This document shows, in pieces, positions 16,783-27,927 of a stretch of DNA of 41,402 bases; positions within the stretch are counted from its first letter, which is position 1, and each line of letters opens with the position of its first letter. Source of the stretch: Planctomycetota bacterium (lineage in GTDB: Bacteria > Planctomycetota > Phycisphaerae > Phycisphaerales > UBA1924); NCBI GenBank assembly GCA_030950285.1, contig JAUZRR010000048.1:1-41402 (forward strand), in the 5' to 3' direction. Below the pieces are notes generated by a model that was not told the origin of the DNA, ran no database searches, and worked only from the letters and a program-made list of their open reading frames with translations. Both the position numbers and the translations under genes were made by a program.

Positions 16783-19700
16783 CTATGGTCGAGAGGACGG
16801 CGCGGTCGCCGGGGCTTGCTCGTCCCGACTGTTACGGCGGCGGCCGCGGGCCCGGTCGCGACGGGCGGGCTCGGTCGCTTCGTCGGCCTCGCTCGGGGCT
16901 TGGGAGTCTGCGGCCTGCTCGATCAACTGCATCTGAAACTCGTACATCGACCTTCGGTAGTGTTTGCTCCAGATGCCGTGTGCGAAGCGCGGGTAGAACA
17001 TCGCCTCGAAGTCCTTGTCGGCGTCCTGCAGCGCACGGATGAACTTGACCGAGTTCTGCATGTGGACGTTGTCGTCCAGCATGCCGTGGACGAGCAGCAG
17101 GTTCCCGTGCAGGTTCTTTGCCGCCGCGACGACCGAGGTCCCGGCGTACCCGTCGGGGTTGTCCTGCGGCGTGCCCATGTACCTTTCGGTGTAGATCGTG
17201 TCGTAGTCGTTCCAGGACGTCACCGACCCGCCGGCGATCCCCGCGGCGAAGTGCTCGGAATGGGTCATCGCGAACGCGGTCATAAACCCGCCGTAGCTGA
17301 ACCCGGACATCCCGATGCGCGAGGCGTCAACATAAGGTTTGGCCTTGATCCAGTTCATAAGATCGTCGATATCCTTCATTTCTTCGGTCCCGAGCTTGCG
17401 GTAGGCAACCCACGCGCTGCGGGCGCCCTTGCCGCTGGCCGAGTAGGGCTCGCTCCGACAGACGATAAAGCCCGACGCGGCGAGCATCTGGTCCTGCGTG
17501 CGCCCGCCCGACCAGGTGTCGCGGACCGTCGGGGCGTGCGGGCCGGCGTAGGTCATGAACCAGACGGGATAGACCTTGCCGGGGTCAAAGTCCGGCGGGT
17601 AGATGAGCTGCACCTCGAGCGCGACCGGGTCGTCCTTTGTCGACCGGGATGCGGGCACCCGCAGCAGTTCCATGCGGCCGAGGTCCCATTCGTCAAGCTC
17701 GAAGACCGGGTTGGTGTCGAGCGTGCGCAGGGTTTTGCCGTCGCGGTCGCGGAGGACAGCTCGGTCGGGCTGGTCGGCGTTGGACCAGAAGTCGGCGACG
17801 TATGAGCCGTCCGTGCTGATGCTCACGCGGTGGGTTCCGCGCTCGCTGGTGATGCGGCGGAGGTTTGAGCCGTCGAGATTCACCGCGTACACGCTCGACC
17901 CGATGGGTGAGTCGGCGGTGCAGTTGAAGAAGATCTCGCCGCGTTCCTGGTCGAGGCGAACGACGCCGCGAAACTCCCAGTCCCCTTCGGTGACTTGGTT
18001 GAGCAGTTCGCCCTCGCCGCTGTAGCGGTAGAGATGCTGCCAGCCGGAGCGTTCGCTGGAGAGCAGGAACGTGCCGTCGTCGAGGTGCTGGAAGTACGCG
18101 GGCGCGGTGATCCACGCTTCGGTGCTATCGCGGAGCAGACGCTGCGGCTCGCCGCCAGAGCGGGGTGTGGTGCAAAGATCAAGCCACGTCTGGGATCGGT
18201 CCTGCACCGAGTAACACAGCTTGGAGGAGTCCGGCCACCAACGCACGCTCGAGACGATAAACGAGCCATCGGTATAGCCGGAGAGATCGACAAACCGCGG
18301 CTCGCCGCCCGAGGCGTTCGCGATGCCGAGCCGCACGTCCGGGTTTGGGCTGCCCGGTTTGGGATACTCGGTCACGCGGACCTCCTGCGGCTCGACGGCG
18401 TCGTCGACAATCGTGAACCGGTCAACCTTGGTCGAGTCGGTCTCGTAGAACGCGATCGAAGAGCTGTCGGGCGACCACCAGTACGCCCGCCAGTTGCGGC
18501 CGTAGATCTCTTCGTAGTAGATCCACGCGTGCTTGCCGTTGCGGATGTTTTCTGAGCCGTTGGTTGTGAGGCGTATCTCGATCCCGGTCGCGGTCTCGAC
18601 GGTGTAGAGGTCATGCTCGCGCACAAACGCGGCGTACTGGCCGTCGGGGCTCAGGGTGGCGAGTTCTTCAGCCCCGGGCGTCGCGGTGAGGCGTCGCGCC
18701 CACGAGCCGTCGAGCGCGACGGCGTAGATGTCTTCGGCATGTGAGAACAGACCGATCCCGCCCCGCCGGCTGCTGATGCGCGCGCGGCCGGCGGCCTTGG
18801 CGTCGATCCCGGGCAGCGTCTTGATCGCGGCGTTGATCGCCGAGCGGTCTTCGCCCTCGACCTGCTCGAGGTACCGCCCGGTCGCGGCCTCGACGAGCCA
18901 CCGCTCGCCGCCGCGGGAGACGATGTAGTGCTCGTCATCGCGCCACTCGACGCTCCGCATGGGCGACCCGCCGAGTCGGGGGCGGTCGCGCCCATTGAGC
19001 ACGTCGTAGGTGATCCGCTTGCCCGTCTCGCGGTCCTCCTCGAGCGTGGGCAGGGGGGCGGTCAGCAGCGGCGTGCGCTCGGGCACGCGCAGCACCGCGT
19101 GCTCGGTCCCTTCCTCCAGTTGCTCGTCAAAGAAGTTCCAAGTAACAAGGCTGTCCTCGGCCCGGGGCTCAAGCATCGCAACGACGAGGTTGCCCAGCGC
19201 CTGATCCACGCGGGCGAGGTACGCCCCGGCTTCGATCGTTCGAGGCTCGGCGTTCACGCTCGTCTCGACCGTCACCATGCGGTGTCCCTGGAACGCGCGG
19301 GGGGCTTGCTCGGCGTTCTCGATGGTCGAGACTTCCGCGTCGAGTTCGACGTCTTCGCGGATGACTTCGACCTCGATGCCGTGGGTCTGGAGCAGGGTGG
19401 CGATGTCCTCGCGCTCGCTGGGGATGATGTAGCCCCACGGCCGTTGCACCTCGTCGCGGGCGATGAAGTTGTCAAGGACTTCGACCTCATAGTCCTTCGG
19501 TGCATCGGTCGAGATCATGCGGCCGTCCTCTTCGACCTCGACAAACCCCATCGCGGTTGCGGGCTCGTCGAGGGCGACGGGCGTGGTACGGATCGGCGTC
19601 GGATCGGTGCGCGTCGAGCCGCTTGAAGCGCGTTCGTCGGCTGCGTCGAGCAACGCGGTGATCTCGTCGCGGTGTGCGGCGACGTCCTCAAGCACCGCCC

Positions 19701-20640
19701 GGCAGAAGTCGCGGGTCGCGATGACCCGTTCCTCGAACGTCGCGTAGCTGTACGCCTCGCTGAGAATCCCGATACGGTTGCGCATGCCGACGTAGTTGGT
19801 GCTGTACCTGGGCGCGGCGGGGAAGGTGGTCCAGCGGGTGTGGTCGTCGGCAAAGTTGCCGTAGGCGAATGTCTCGTGCCCGTGCTCGTCCCTGAGCGAA
19901 TCGCCCACGCGCGGCAGCATGGCGTCGCGGACGTACTCGAGCAGCTCGACATCGCCGCCGGGGTGTTTGGGGCCGGAGTAGGTCAGGACGTAGCGGTGGT
20001 GCGAGCCGTTGGTGGTGTGGGTGTCGATGAAAACGTGCGGGTCCCAGTTTCGGAATGCCCGGAGCAGCGCCCGCGTCTCGGGCGCTTCGGCTTTGATGAA
20101 GTCACGGTTGAGGTCGAGCCCTTGGGCGTTGGGGCGGACGCCCATGCGTTCTGGGCCGACCTGCCCGGGGCGGTTGCCCTCGGCCATGCGTTCGTTGCCG
20201 TCGGCGTTGTAGATCGGGACGATGCAGATGACAAAGTCTTCGAGGAGCGGGTGGTCGCCCTCGGCACCCAACTCGCGGGCGAGCATGAGCAGGGCTTCTT
20301 TGCCGCACACCTCGCCGGCGTGGATGTTGCCGAGGAGCAACGCGACGAGCTTGCCCGACGCCCGTGCTTCCTCGGCCGACGCGACGGGCGGGTCGGCGAC
20401 GATGAGCATCGGGAGCGTGCGGCCCTCGTTGGTTTCGCCGAGCGTGCCGAGCGTGACCAGCGGCGATTCCTCAGCCAACGTCTCGCAGAACGCCATGACT
20501 TGCTCATGCGTCGCGGTCTGGGAAAACGCGGTTCGCTCGGCGGTGGTCTGGAGGTCTTGGCCCGATGACCGGCTCGGGAGGCCGAGCGGCAGCGCGCAGA
20601 GGGCAAGGGCGAGCAGCGACACACGGGTAGGCAGTTTCAT
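16783..20640 (-). CDS. Secreted M14 carboxypeptidase fused to S9 dipeptidyl peptidase IV
   Basis: A 1285-residue exported protein with two complete peptidases. A signal peptide (about 1-28, ending SRSSGQ) is followed by an M14 zinc carboxypeptidase domain (about 40-340): zinc ligands in NIHAGE (His107, Glu110) and DTHTTNG (His208), substrate Arg in LDLNRDF, candidate catalytic Glu295 in [14 protein letters not shown]. An M14-type C-terminal region follows (about 380-540). From about 550 on is a DPP-IV beta-propeller with the N-terminus-binding double Glu (710-711, in YYEEIYGR). The hydrolase domain has Ser1115 in GFSYGG, Asp at about 1189 in HGMLDDNVH, and His1221 in FAHGI. The last 45 residues are charged and disordered. 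GGAG lies eight bases before the ATG at 20640. It probably degrades peptides from both ends in the periplasm. Confidence 0.93.
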   Translation of the reverse strand: MKLPTRVSLLALALCALPLGLPSRSSGQDLQTTAERTAFSQTATHEQVMAFCETLAEESPLVTLGTLGETNEGRTLPMLIVADPPVASAEEARASGKLVALLLGNIHAGEVCGKEALLMLARELGAEGDHPLLEDFVICIVPIYNADGNERMAEGNRPGQVGPERMGVRPNAQGLDLNRDFIKAEAPETRALLRAFRNWDPHVFIDTHTTNGSHHRYVLTYSGPKHPGGDVELLEYVRDAMLPRVGDSLRDEHGHETFAYGNFADDHTRWTTFPAAPRYSTNYVGMRNRIGILSEAYSYATFEERVIATRDFCRAVLEDVAAHRDEITALLDAADERASSGSTRTDPTPIRTTPVALDEPATAMGFVEVEEDGRMISTDAPKDYEVEVLDNFIARDEVQRPWGYIIPSEREDIATLLQTHGIEVEVIREDVELDAEVSTIENAEQAPRAFQGHRMVTVETSVNAEPRTIEAGAYLARVDQALGNLVVAMLEPRAEDSLVTWNFFDEQLEEGTEHAVLRVPERTPLLTAPLPTLEEDRETGKRITYDVLNGRDRPRLGGSPMRSVEWRDDEHYIVSRGGERWLVEAATGRYLEQVEGEDRSAINAAIKTLPGIDAKAAGRARISSRRGGIGLFSHAEDIYAVALDGSWARRLTATPGAEELATLSPDGQYAAFVREHDLYTVETATGIEIRLTTNGSENIRNGKHAWIYYEEIYGRNWRAYWWSPDSSSIAFYETDSTKVDRFTIVDDAVEPQEVRVTEYPKPGSPNPDVRLGIANASGGEPRFVDLSGYTDGSFIVSSVRWWPDSSKLCYSVQDRSQTWLDLCTTPRSGGEPQRLLRDSTEAWITAPAYFQHLDDGTFLLSSERSGWQHLYRYSGEGELLNQVTEGDWEFRGVVRLDQERGEIFFNCTADSPIGSSVYAVNLDGSNLRRITSERGTHRVSISTDGSYVADFWSNADQPDRAVLRDRDGKTLRTLDTNPVFELDEWDLGRMELLRVPASRSTKDDPVALEVQLIYPPDFDPGKVYPVWFMTYAGPHAPTVRDTWSGGRTQDQMLAASGFIVCRSEPYSASGKGARSAWVAYRKLGTEEMKDIDDLMNWIKAKPYVDASRIGMSGFSYGGFMTAFAMTHSEHFAAGIAGGSVTSWNDYDTIYTERYMGTPQDNPDGYAGTSVVAAAKNLHGNLLLVHGMLDDNVHMQNSVKFIRALQDADKDFEAMFYPRFAHGIWSKHYRRSMYEFQMQLIEQAADSQAPSEADEATEPARRDRARGRRRNSRDEQAPATAPSSRP

Positions 20641-20686
20641 GGGCACTTCTCCAGCAGGTGGCTACAGCGTAGTGGCTCAACGCCGG

Positions 20687-20721
20687 GTGCGCAAGAGAAA
20701 TACGCACATAATGCGTGCAAG
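20687..20721. promoter_or_regulatory. Candidate regulatory site in the divergent peptidase/epimerase promoter region
   Basis: The 171-base gap between the divergent peptidase and sugar-operon genes contains ACGCA-N5-TGCGT (20702-20716), a short inverted repeat. This is flanked by two similar GCAAG boxes (about 20690-20695 and 20717-20721). Such an arrangement could be an operator for either gene. No strong -35/-10 pair is visible. Confidence 0.25.
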
Positions 20722-20811
20722 GGCAGCCGGGCGTGCACGATGTTTGACCTGTTGCTACTCTGCTCGTCGCAAGACCGCACGACGCTGCACACGATCACTG
20801 AGGATATCTCG

Positions 20812-21807
20812 ATGGCACGACCCGTCACACTCTTTACCGGCCAGTGGGCCGACCTCTCGCTGGAATCCATGGCTGCCAAGGCAGCCGCTTTCGGCTACGA
20901 CGGACTGGAGCTGGCGTGCTGGGGTGACCACTTCGACCCGGTCAAGGGCGCAGCCGACCAAGCCTACTGCGACGAGCGGCACACGCTGCTCGCCGGGCAC
21001 GGGCTCAAGTGCTTTGCGATCTCCAACCACCTTGTCGGGCAGGCGGTGTGCGACCCCATCGACGAGAGGCACAAGTCGATCGTGCCCGTCCATGTCTGGG
21101 GCGATGGCGAGCCCGAGGGCGTACAGGTGCGCGCCGCGGAGGAAATGAAAGCCACCGCGCGGGCCGCGGCAAATCTCGGGGTCCCCGTGGTCAACGGCTT
21201 CACCGGCTCGGCGATCTGGCACAAGCTCTACTTCTTCCCGCCGACCGGGGAGAAAGACGTCAAAGCCGGGTTCGACGATTTCGCAGCACGCTGGGGGCCG
21301 ATCCTTGATGTGTTCCAAGATGTCGGCGTGAAGTTCGCGCTCGAAGTCCACCCATCCGAGATCGCCTACGACATCTACACCGCCGAGCGCGCGCTCGACG
21401 CCGTCGGCCACCACCCGGCGTTCGGGTTCAACTTTGACCCAAGCCACCTCATCTGGCAGGGGATCGACCCGGCAAAGTTCATCGACCGCTTCTCCGACCG
21501 CATCTTCCACGTCCACATGAAGGATACAGCCGTCACGCTCGACGGCACCAGCGGCATTCTTGGCTCGCACCTCGCGTTCGGCGACAGCCGCCGGGGGTGG
21601 GACTTCCGCTCCGTCGGGCGCGGCGATGTGAACTTCGAGGAGATCATCCGCGCTCTCAACCGCTGCGGCTACGACGGGCCGCTGAGTGTCGAGTGGGAAG
21701 ACATCGGTATGGACCGCGAGCACGGGGCTGCCGAGAGCTGTGAGTATGTACGAAGCGTGGATTTCACACCTTCGGGGTGTGCGTTTGATGCGGCGTTCGA
21801 GAGTTGA
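20812..21807 (+). CDS. Sugar phosphate isomerase/epimerase-like TIM-barrel protein
   Basis: A xylose-isomerase-like TIM-barrel enzyme, probably cytoplasmic, acting on a keto-sugar or inositol-like compound. The 331-residue product has metal-binding strands typical of the fold: [27 protein letters not shown] (Glu/His), [17 protein letters not shown] (Asp/His), HVHMKDTAV, and [14 protein letters not shown] at the C terminus (Glu ligand). The ATG at 20812 has GAGGAT eight bases upstream; an earlier ATG adds an unlikely 24-residue leader. It is the first gene of the operon and is followed 13 bases later by a Gfo/Idh/MocA oxidoreductase. This pairing is common in planctomycete sugar-oxidation clusters. 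Confidence 0.9.
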   Translation: MARPVTLFTGQWADLSLESMAAKAAAFGYDGLELACWGDHFDPVKGAADQAYCDERHTLLAGHGLKCFAISNHLVGQAVCDPIDERHKSIVPVHVWGDGEPEGVQVRAAEEMKATARAAANLGVPVVNGFTGSAIWHKLYFFPPTGEKDVKAGFDDFAARWGPILDVFQDVGVKFALEVHPSEIAYDIYTAERALDAVGHHPAFGFNFDPSHLIWQGIDPAKFIDRFSDRIFHVHMKDTAVTLDGTSGILGSHLAFGDSRRGWDFRSVGRGDVNFEEIIRALNRCGYDGPLSVEWEDIGMDREHGAAESCEYVRSVDFTPSGCAFDAAFES

Positions 21808-21820
21808 GCAAGGATTCGCA

Positions 21821-22981
21821 ATGCATCAGCAACTGAAACTCGGCATGATCGGCGGCGGTCAGGGCGCATTCATCGGCGGTGTCCACCGTATGGCTGCACG
21901 GCTCGACGGCTTGTACGAACTCGCCGCAGGTGCCTTGTCGTCAACTCCCGAGAGGTCGATCGCCAGCGGGCGTGAACTCGGTCTGGCCGAAGACCGCTGC
22001 TATCCGACATGGCAGGCCATGCTCGATGGCGAACTCGCCCGACCTGAGGCCGAGCGTATCAAGGCGGTGAGCATCGTCACGCCCAACCATGCCCACTTTG
22101 AGCCGGCGTACGCATTTGCCGATGCGGGATTCAATGTCATTCTCGACAAGCCGATGGTGCATACCGTCGAGCAGGCCGAACGGCTGGCAAAGACGGTGCG
22201 AGAACGCAATGTCGTCTTCGCGGTCACCTACAACTATTCGGGCTATCCGCTTGTCCAGCAGGCCCGCGATATGGTGCGGGCTGGCGAGATCGGGCAGGTC
22301 CGCAAGGTCGTCGTCGAATACAACCAGGGCTGGCTTGCCGAGAAGCTCGAAGAAACAGGCCAGAAGCAGGCCGACTGGCGCACAGACCCGACCCGCTCCG
22401 GTGTCGGCGGCTGCATCGGCGACATCGGTAGCCACTGCGAGCAACTTCTAAGTTATATTACAGGCCTCGAGATCGACAGTCTCTGCGCCGATCTTACGAC
22501 GTTCGTCCCAGGCCGTCGGCTTGATGACGATGCCAACCTGCTCCTGCGATTCAAGCCCGCGGGCAGCGGAGCACCCGCCCGGGGTGTCATGTTTGCCTCG
22601 CAAATCTGCGTCGGGGGCGAGAACGACCTCCGCATCCGCGTCTGGGGCACAAGGGGCGGCCTCGTGTGGCATCAGGAAGAGCCCAACCGGTTGCTCGTCC
22701 ATCGCCTCGACCAGCCCGATCAGGTGTACCGCCGCGGGAACGGGTATCTTGGCGAGGCCGCGACCGCGAACACCCGTCTCCCCGCCGGGCACCCCGAGGC
22801 GTTTCTCGAAGCGTTCGCAAACATATATAAGGCAGTCGCCGAGGCGATCCACGCCGGTGCAGGAGCAGACGCGCCCGAGCGGTTCGGCTTCCCGGGCGTG
22901 CAAGACGGCGCCCGCGGCGTGAGATTTATTCATCGCACAGTCGAGAGCAGCAGGAGCACACAGAAATGGACTTCGTTCTAA
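21821..22981 (+). CDS. Gfo/Idh/MocA family oxidoreductase
   Basis: An NAD(P)-dependent sugar or cyclitol dehydrogenase. The N-terminal Rossmann fold has the nucleotide-binding loop [19 protein letters not shown], then SIVTPNHAH and the catalytic-Lys motif NVILDKPM. The C-terminal beta-sheet domain includes [15 protein letters not shown] and the [15 protein letters not shown] motif around the catalytic Asp/His. The 386-residue length is normal. There is no export signal, so it is likely cytoplasmic. AAGGATT precedes the ATG at 21821. Its last 16 bases overlap the start of the multihaem cytochrome gene, which argues for translational coupling between a cytoplasmic dehydrogenase and a secreted redox protein. 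Confidence 0.93.
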   Translation: MHQQLKLGMIGGGQGAFIGGVHRMAARLDGLYELAAGALSSTPERSIASGRELGLAEDRCYPTWQAMLDGELARPEAERIKAVSIVTPNHAHFEPAYAFADAGFNVILDKPMVHTVEQAERLAKTVRERNVVFAVTYNYSGYPLVQQARDMVRAGEIGQVRKVVVEYNQGWLAEKLEETGQKQADWRTDPTRSGVGGCIGDIGSHCEQLLSYITGLEIDSLCADLTTFVPGRRLDDDANLLLRFKPAGSGAPARGVMFASQICVGGENDLRIRVWGTRGGLVWHQEEPNRLLVHRLDQPDQVYRRGNGYLGEAATANTRLPAGHPEAFLEAFANIYKAVAEAIHAGAGADAPERFGFPGVQDGARGVRFIHRTVESSRSTQKWTSF

Positions 22982-25713
22982 GTATCCCGAGGCACCGTGC
23001 GAGAACGCACGCGGTGGGTACGGTTTGTTGCGGTGCCCTCGTGGCGGTGGTTGTGGTGCTCGCCGGGTGTTCCAGAGCGCCGGAGCACCCAGCGACCAAC
23101 GGCGCGGGCACCGGCGATGGCGGTTCGGTTATCGAAGCGGCCGCAGAGCTTCCGTCAGGATGGGCAGCAACATACACCGCCCAGAGCGGCACGCACGCCG
23201 CGACGCTTACGCCGACCGCGTCGTTTGCGCTCGAGCCGGGGCAGTCGGTGCATCCGGCGATAGAAGCCCGGGCGTTCGAAGCAAGCTTTGAGGGCGTGCT
23301 GACCATCGACCGGCCGGGCACGTACCGCTTCGGCGCAGAAGTCGAGGGCGGGGAGGCCTCTGTGCGTGTGCAGCCGCCCGGCGATCAGTCGTACTCGACA
23401 GACCTTCAGGCAGGCAAGAACGCGACGTTCGGCGCATGGGTTGACCTGGCCGCGGGACCGGTGCGGGTCGTGTATGCGTTTGCACGCGATGGCGATTCGC
23501 GCGCACGCCTCCGTCCGCTCTGGCAAATGCAGCGTGACGGGCTCGAAGGGTTTGTGGATGAACCGATTCCGTCGCGTTTTGTGCGGGTTTCGACCGGTGT
23601 TGCAGCAGAAGCGGCGCAATGGCTCGCGGTCGAGCGAGGGCGCGTCCTGCTCGGCGATCTGGGTTGTGTGCAGTGTCACGGCGGGCAGGATGCTGTCGCG
23701 GCAACGCGGGCTGCGCCCGAACTCTCGCATGTCGGGCAGCGGGCCGACCTGGCTTGGCTCGCGCGGTGGATCGAATCGCCGCAGCAACTCAAGCCGGGTT
23801 CGGGGATGCCGGATGTTGTGCGGGGTTCGAGCGACGATGCGCACGCACTGGCGGCGTATGTGCAGAGTCTGTCTTCGCCGGTTGAGTGGCCGGCCGCCGC
23901 GACCGAGCCGGAGGTTATTACGGCAGGGCGCGAATTGTACGAATCGGCCGGGTGTATCGCGTGCCACGGTACGGCGGCGAGCAATCAACCCGCGGGATGG
24001 TCGCCGAGTTACCCGTTCGGCGATCTCACGGAAAAATGGAACCCGGCGGGTCTCTCCAGCTATTTACAACCGCCAGATGCAGGTGCAGGTGCGGGCGGGG
24101 GTTCGCACCACCGCGCTTCGATGGGTCTCACCGAGAGCGAGGCCGACCTGCTCGCGACATATCTCGTAAGTGTCTGGGGCGCTGGTGAGGGCACCGAGCG
24201 TGCAACGGACTCCGCGTTGATCTCGCGCGGCGAGGATCTCTTTGCCATGAGCGGGTGCGCGTCGTGCCACGATGTGGTGGGGATGGAGTCGCAGGTTGGC
24301 GCGCCGCCGCTCAACGAACTTGACCCCGCGAAGGGGTGTTTGAACGCCGACGATCTCGCAACGCCGCGCTATGTGCTGAGCGATCGGGAGCGGACCGACC
24401 TGCGTGAAGCGGTTCGTGCGGTGCAAGGCTGGGCGGCAGATGCCGACGCTCCGACGGATCATGCGCACCTTACGATACAGACGCTCAACTGTCTCGCCTG
24501 CCACGATTGGCACGGGCGTGGAGGCGTTCCCGAACCGGTACGGGACTTCTTTACCGCTGAGGAGGACGCCGATCTGGGCGACGAGGGGCGCTTTCCCCCC
24601 CGGCTCGAAGGTGCGGGCTGGAAGCTGACCAACACGTGGCTCGGGCAGGTGATCGAGGGCGGCGCACAGGCGCGGCCGTACATGCGTGCGCGGATGCCGG
24701 TGTTTGATTCGAGGCATGCGCACGCACTCGTCGACGAGCTGGCCCAGCTCGACGGCGTGTGGCCGGGCGAGGACGTGCGCGAGCCCGAGGTCACCGACAC
24801 GATGGTGCAGGGCGGGCTCAAACTCATCGGCGCCGGCGGGCTCAACTGCATCGCGTGTCACACCTTCGGCGATCGGCCGCCGGTCGGGCTGCCCGGTCCC
24901 GACATCGCGCAGTTCGGCGAGCGGCTCCGCTACGACTGGTGGCAGCGGTACGTGCTCTCGCCGCCCCGGTTCAAGCCGGGCACGCGGATGCCAAGCTATT
25001 TTGTGACAGGTTCGAGCCCGATCACGACGATCGCCGAGGGAGACCCGCACGCGCAAGCCGACGCGATGTGGGCGTACTTCTCGCTGGGCGAGCTGTTTAT
25101 GCCCGCGCCCGAAGGGGTCACGACGCCCGGCGGTATGGAGGTGCTGGTCCGTGACGAGCCGGTGGTCATGCGGACGTTCCTCAAGGACGTCGGCGCCCGC
25201 GGCATCGCGGTCGGTTTCCCGGCCGGGGTTCACTTTGCCTACGACGCCAACACGTCGCGGCTACGGTACGCGTGGACCGGGTCGTTCGTCGATGCCTCGG
25301 GCGCATGGGCCGGGCGGGGCGGGTCGATCGTCGGCGGGCAGGGCCCGACGGTCTGGACCGCGCCCGACGGCGCAGCCATCGCGATCAACGATCGTCCGAC
25401 CGCGTGGGCCGAAACGCCGATCCCGAGCTTCGGAGGCTACCGCTTCGACGCCGCGGGTGTCCCCACGTTTCTTAGCTCGCTCGGCGACGTCACAATCGCC
25501 GAGACGATGCGGCCGTACCCCCGCGCCGGGGTGCTGTTCGCGCGGACGATCGAACTCACCGGGCTGTCCCCCGGGCGGACGGTTTGGGTGCGCGGGGGCG
25601 AGCGGTCCGAGTTGTCCACAGTGACCGGCGGGGCAGCCGAGCTGACCGACGGTGTGTGGCGCATCGACGCCGAGAGTGACCGGGTGGTCCTTGTTCTGGA
25701 GGTGTTGCCGTGA
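22966..25713 (+). CDS. Five-haem c-type cytochrome lipoprotein with N-terminal PA14-like domain
   Basis: A 915-residue exported redox protein. The signal ends in the lipobox LAGC (Cys35), so it should be a lipoprotein. Residues about 60-185 look like a PA14/carbohydrate-binding beta-sandwich ([17 protein letters not shown]). Five haem-binding motifs follow: CVQCH (234-238), CIACH (330-334), CASCH (431-435), CLACH (509-513) and CIACH (628-632). Distal Met candidates occur after several of them, for example GSGMP, RARMP and GTRMP. The C-terminal ~220 residues are haem-free and resemble the domain that follows cytochromes in PVC-group membrane-bound dehydrogenases ([16 protein letters not shown]). 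GGAG precedes the ATG. It overlaps the genes on both sides and probably takes electrons from the next gene's product or another periplasmic oxidase. Confidence 0.9.
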   Translation: MDFVLSIPRHRARTHAVGTVCCGALVAVVVVLAGCSRAPEHPATNGAGTGDGGSVIEAAAELPSGWAATYTAQSGTHAATLTPTASFALEPGQSVHPAIEARAFEASFEGVLTIDRPGTYRFGAEVEGGEASVRVQPPGDQSYSTDLQAGKNATFGAWVDLAAGPVRVVYAFARDGDSRARLRPLWQMQRDGLEGFVDEPIPSRFVRVSTGVAAEAAQWLAVERGRVLLGDLGCVQCHGGQDAVAATRAAPELSHVGQRADLAWLARWIESPQQLKPGSGMPDVVRGSSDDAHALAAYVQSLSSPVEWPAAATEPEVITAGRELYESAGCIACHGTAASNQPAGWSPSYPFGDLTEKWNPAGLSSYLQPPDAGAGAGGGSHHRASMGLTESEADLLATYLVSVWGAGEGTERATDSALISRGEDLFAMSGCASCHDVVGMESQVGAPPLNELDPAKGCLNADDLATPRYVLSDRERTDLREAVRAVQGWAADADAPTDHAHLTIQTLNCLACHDWHGRGGVPEPVRDFFTAEEDADLGDEGRFPPRLEGAGWKLTNTWLGQVIEGGAQARPYMRARMPVFDSRHAHALVDELAQLDGVWPGEDVREPEVTDTMVQGGLKLIGAGGLNCIACHTFGDRPPVGLPGPDIAQFGERLRYDWWQRYVLSPPRFKPGTRMPSYFVTGSSPITTIAEGDPHAQADAMWAYFSLGELFMPAPEGVTTPGGMEVLVRDEPVVMRTFLKDVGARGIAVGFPAGVHFAYDANTSRLRYAWTGSFVDASGAWAGRGGSIVGGQGPTVWTAPDGAAIAINDRPTAWAETPIPSFGGYRFDAAGVPTFLSSLGDVTIAETMRPYPRAGVLFARTIELTGLSPGRTVWVRGGERSELSTVTGGAAELTDGVWRIDAESDRVVLVLEVLP

Positions 25714-27812
25714 ACCGATTCATGAAGGTATTCGCAGTGCCGTTGGCGATGACGGCGTTCTCGATCGCGACGCCCGGCTTCGCCCAGGACATCGACTTTG
25801 GCGATGTCGAGTATCGCAAGCTCGAGACCCGCGAGCAGACCGAGCAGTACATGACCGCGGCGCTCACCCGGCAGATGCAGGCCGAGTGGGGGCCGTGGTA
25901 CATCCTCGGCCCGTTCGCCGGCAGCGACGAGCCCGGCGAGATCGCCCGTGTGTTGCCGCCCGAGAGTGGACTGCCGCGCATGCGCGCCGGCGGCGCAGGA
26001 CCGGACCTCGCCGCGACCTACACGGGCAAAGGCAGCGGCGAGATCGGCTGGAAGGAACTCGACATCCCGCTCGACCGCAAGATCGACCTCAAGGTCTTCG
26101 GCTCCGATGAGCTCAACCTCTACGGCATCGCGTATCTCTACCGCACCGTCACCCTGACCAAGCCGGGCAGAATCGACGTAACAATGGGCTCCGACGACGG
26201 GCTGCGGTTCTGGCTCAACGGCAAACTGCTTGTCGACGCCGATGCCAAACGCGGGCTCGACCCGTTCGCACACAAGGTGACATTCGATCTGCAAGCCGGC
26301 GTAAATCACCTTTTCTGCAAGGTCACCCAAGGCGTGGGCGGCTGGGACTACCAGCTTCTTACTTCCCGGCCGCTCGATCCTTACACCGACGCGAAACTCC
26401 AGGCGGCGCTCAACCGCGACTTTCCCTCCGCCGAGCAGCCGTACTACACGATCGAGACTATCCCGGTGCCCGATGAGGTCGTGCTCGAGGTAGGCGGGCT
26501 GGCGGCGATGGCCGACGGCCGCATCGCGGTCTCGACCCGCCGCGGTGACGTGTTCCTCGTCGACTACACCGGCGTCAATGGCGGTTCGGCATTCGCGCCG
26601 GTCTACACGCGGTTTGCCCGCGGGCTGCACGAGGCGCTCGGGCTCGCGTCGCGCACCGAGGACGGCCGCGAGGTGCTCTACGCCGTGCAGCGCGGCGAGT
26701 TGACCCGCCTTGTCGATACCAACGGCGACGACCGCGCCGACCTCTACGAAACATTCTGCGACGACTGGGGCATCTCGGGCAACTACCACGAGTTCAGCTT
26801 CGGGCCCAAGTTCGACGCCGAGGGCAACGCGTGGGTCAGCTTCAACGTCGGGTTCTGCGGCTCGCTCGGCAAGAGCATCGCAAAGTGGCGAGGGTGGGTC
26901 GCCAAAATCACCCCCGAAGGCGAACTCATCCCCGTCTCCGACGGCGTGCGCTCGCCCAACGGCCTCGGCATCCTGCCCACCGGCGAAGTGTTTTATGTCG
27001 ATAATCAGGGCGATTACGTCGGGACCAACCGTATGAGCCTCATCGACACCGGGCTCTGGCAGGGGCACCCTTCGAGCACGCACTGGCGCGAACAACTGCC
27101 CGGTTTCGACCCCGACCCAGAGCGGCAGCCTGCGACGATCTGGTTCCCTTACCGCAAAATGGGGCAGTCCACTGCCGACATCACGGTTGATACAACCGGG
27201 GGCGGGTTCGGGCCCTTCGCCGGGCAGGTCTTTGTCGGCGACCAGATGAACGCCGCGGTCTACCGCGTCACCCTCGAAAGGATCGACGGCGCATGGCAGG
27301 GCGCGTGCTACCCGTTCCGCGAGGGCGGCGACTGCGGCGTCAACCGAATCATCTTTGACGCCAACAACGCGATGATCGTCGGGCAGACCGACCGCGGGTG
27401 GGGGTCGATGGGCCGACGCCGTTACGGCATCCAGCGGATCGCATGGACCGGCGTGGTGCCCTTCGAGATCCACGAGATGCGCGTGCTGCACGACGGGTTC
27501 GAGCTGCGATTTACAACCGATGTTGACCCCGAGACCGCCGGCGATCCGGCCTCTTACACGATGACCAGCTACACCTACGAATACCACAAGACCTACGGCT
27601 CTGACGAGATGGAGACGCAAGGCTGTCGGATCACCGCTGCGACAGTCGTCGACGCGCGCACGGTGCGGCTCACGATCGACGGACTCCGCGACGGTGGCGA
27701 GGGATACGTTCACGAACTGCGGGCCGCCGGCCTGCGCGACAGCGAGGGCAAGCCGCTGCTGCACGACGTGGCGTACTACACGCTGCAACGGCTGCCGACC
27801 GAGGGACGCTGA
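25710..27812 (+). CDS. Secreted beta-propeller protein, PVC-type sugar dehydrogenase-like
   Basis: A 700-residue periplasmic protein. A signal peptide (about 1-25, ending TPGFAQ) is followed by a jelly-roll/PA14-like domain (about 55-220; WYILGPFAG, VTMGSDDGLRFWLNG). Next is a six-bladed propeller resembling quinoprotein glucose-dehydrogenase-like folds (about 245-600; GGLAAMADGRIAVSTRRGDVF, DTNGDDRADLYE, DGVRSPNGLGILPTGEVFYVDNQGDYVG, FVGDQMNAAVYRV). A C-terminal Ig/Fn3-like strand region closes it. The calcium-like DTNGDDRAD and aromatic/Asp loops fit a PQQ-type site but do not prove it. The GTG start overlaps the stop of the cytochrome gene (GTGA) and has GGAGG upstream. Likely a periplasmic carbohydrate oxidase or binding partner of the cytochrome. 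Confidence 0.88.
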   Translation: MNRFMKVFAVPLAMTAFSIATPGFAQDIDFGDVEYRKLETREQTEQYMTAALTRQMQAEWGPWYILGPFAGSDEPGEIARVLPPESGLPRMRAGGAGPDLAATYTGKGSGEIGWKELDIPLDRKIDLKVFGSDELNLYGIAYLYRTVTLTKPGRIDVTMGSDDGLRFWLNGKLLVDADAKRGLDPFAHKVTFDLQAGVNHLFCKVTQGVGGWDYQLLTSRPLDPYTDAKLQAALNRDFPSAEQPYYTIETIPVPDEVVLEVGGLAAMADGRIAVSTRRGDVFLVDYTGVNGGSAFAPVYTRFARGLHEALGLASRTEDGREVLYAVQRGELTRLVDTNGDDRADLYETFCDDWGISGNYHEFSFGPKFDAEGNAWVSFNVGFCGSLGKSIAKWRGWVAKITPEGELIPVSDGVRSPNGLGILPTGEVFYVDNQGDYVGTNRMSLIDTGLWQGHPSSTHWREQLPGFDPDPERQPATIWFPYRKMGQSTADITVDTTGGGFGPFAGQVFVGDQMNAAVYRVTLERIDGAWQGACYPFREGGDCGVNRIIFDANNAMIVGQTDRGWGSMGRRRYGIQRIAWTGVVPFEIHEMRVLHDGFELRFTTDVDPETAGDPASYTMTSYTYEYHKTYGSDEMETQGCRITAATVVDARTVRLTIDGLRDGGEGYVHELRAAGLRDSEGKPLLHDVAYYTLQRLPTEGR

Positions 27813-27813
27813 G

Positions 27814-27927
27814 ATGCGGTTTGAGAGGATCGCAGTTGGTCTTTGCGTACTCGGCTTTGCAAGAGTGCGACCTTGTCCCTTCGATTACGCGAGGGGCTCT
27901 TTTGTTCGACGACCTATGCCCCGATGA
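27814..27927 (+). pseudogene. Stub of a fifth operon gene: signal-peptide start cut off by a repeat element
   Basis: An ATG lies one base after the stop of the propeller gene, the same tight spacing used throughout the operon. The first 16 codons (MRFERIAVGLCVLGFA) look like a signal peptide. The reading frame then runs into the palindromic repeat region at about 27870 and ends at 27927 with unrelated, Arg/Pro-rich residues. The simplest reading is that a further secreted gene of the operon was lost when the repeats and an associated deletion arrived. Confidence 0.5.

Noticed and set aside
25437..27788. 783-codon minus-strand open frame opposite the propeller gene
   Set aside because: It is a GC-skew shadow. 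The plus strand shows a signal peptide, domain motifs and operon coupling; the minus frame shows no motifs.
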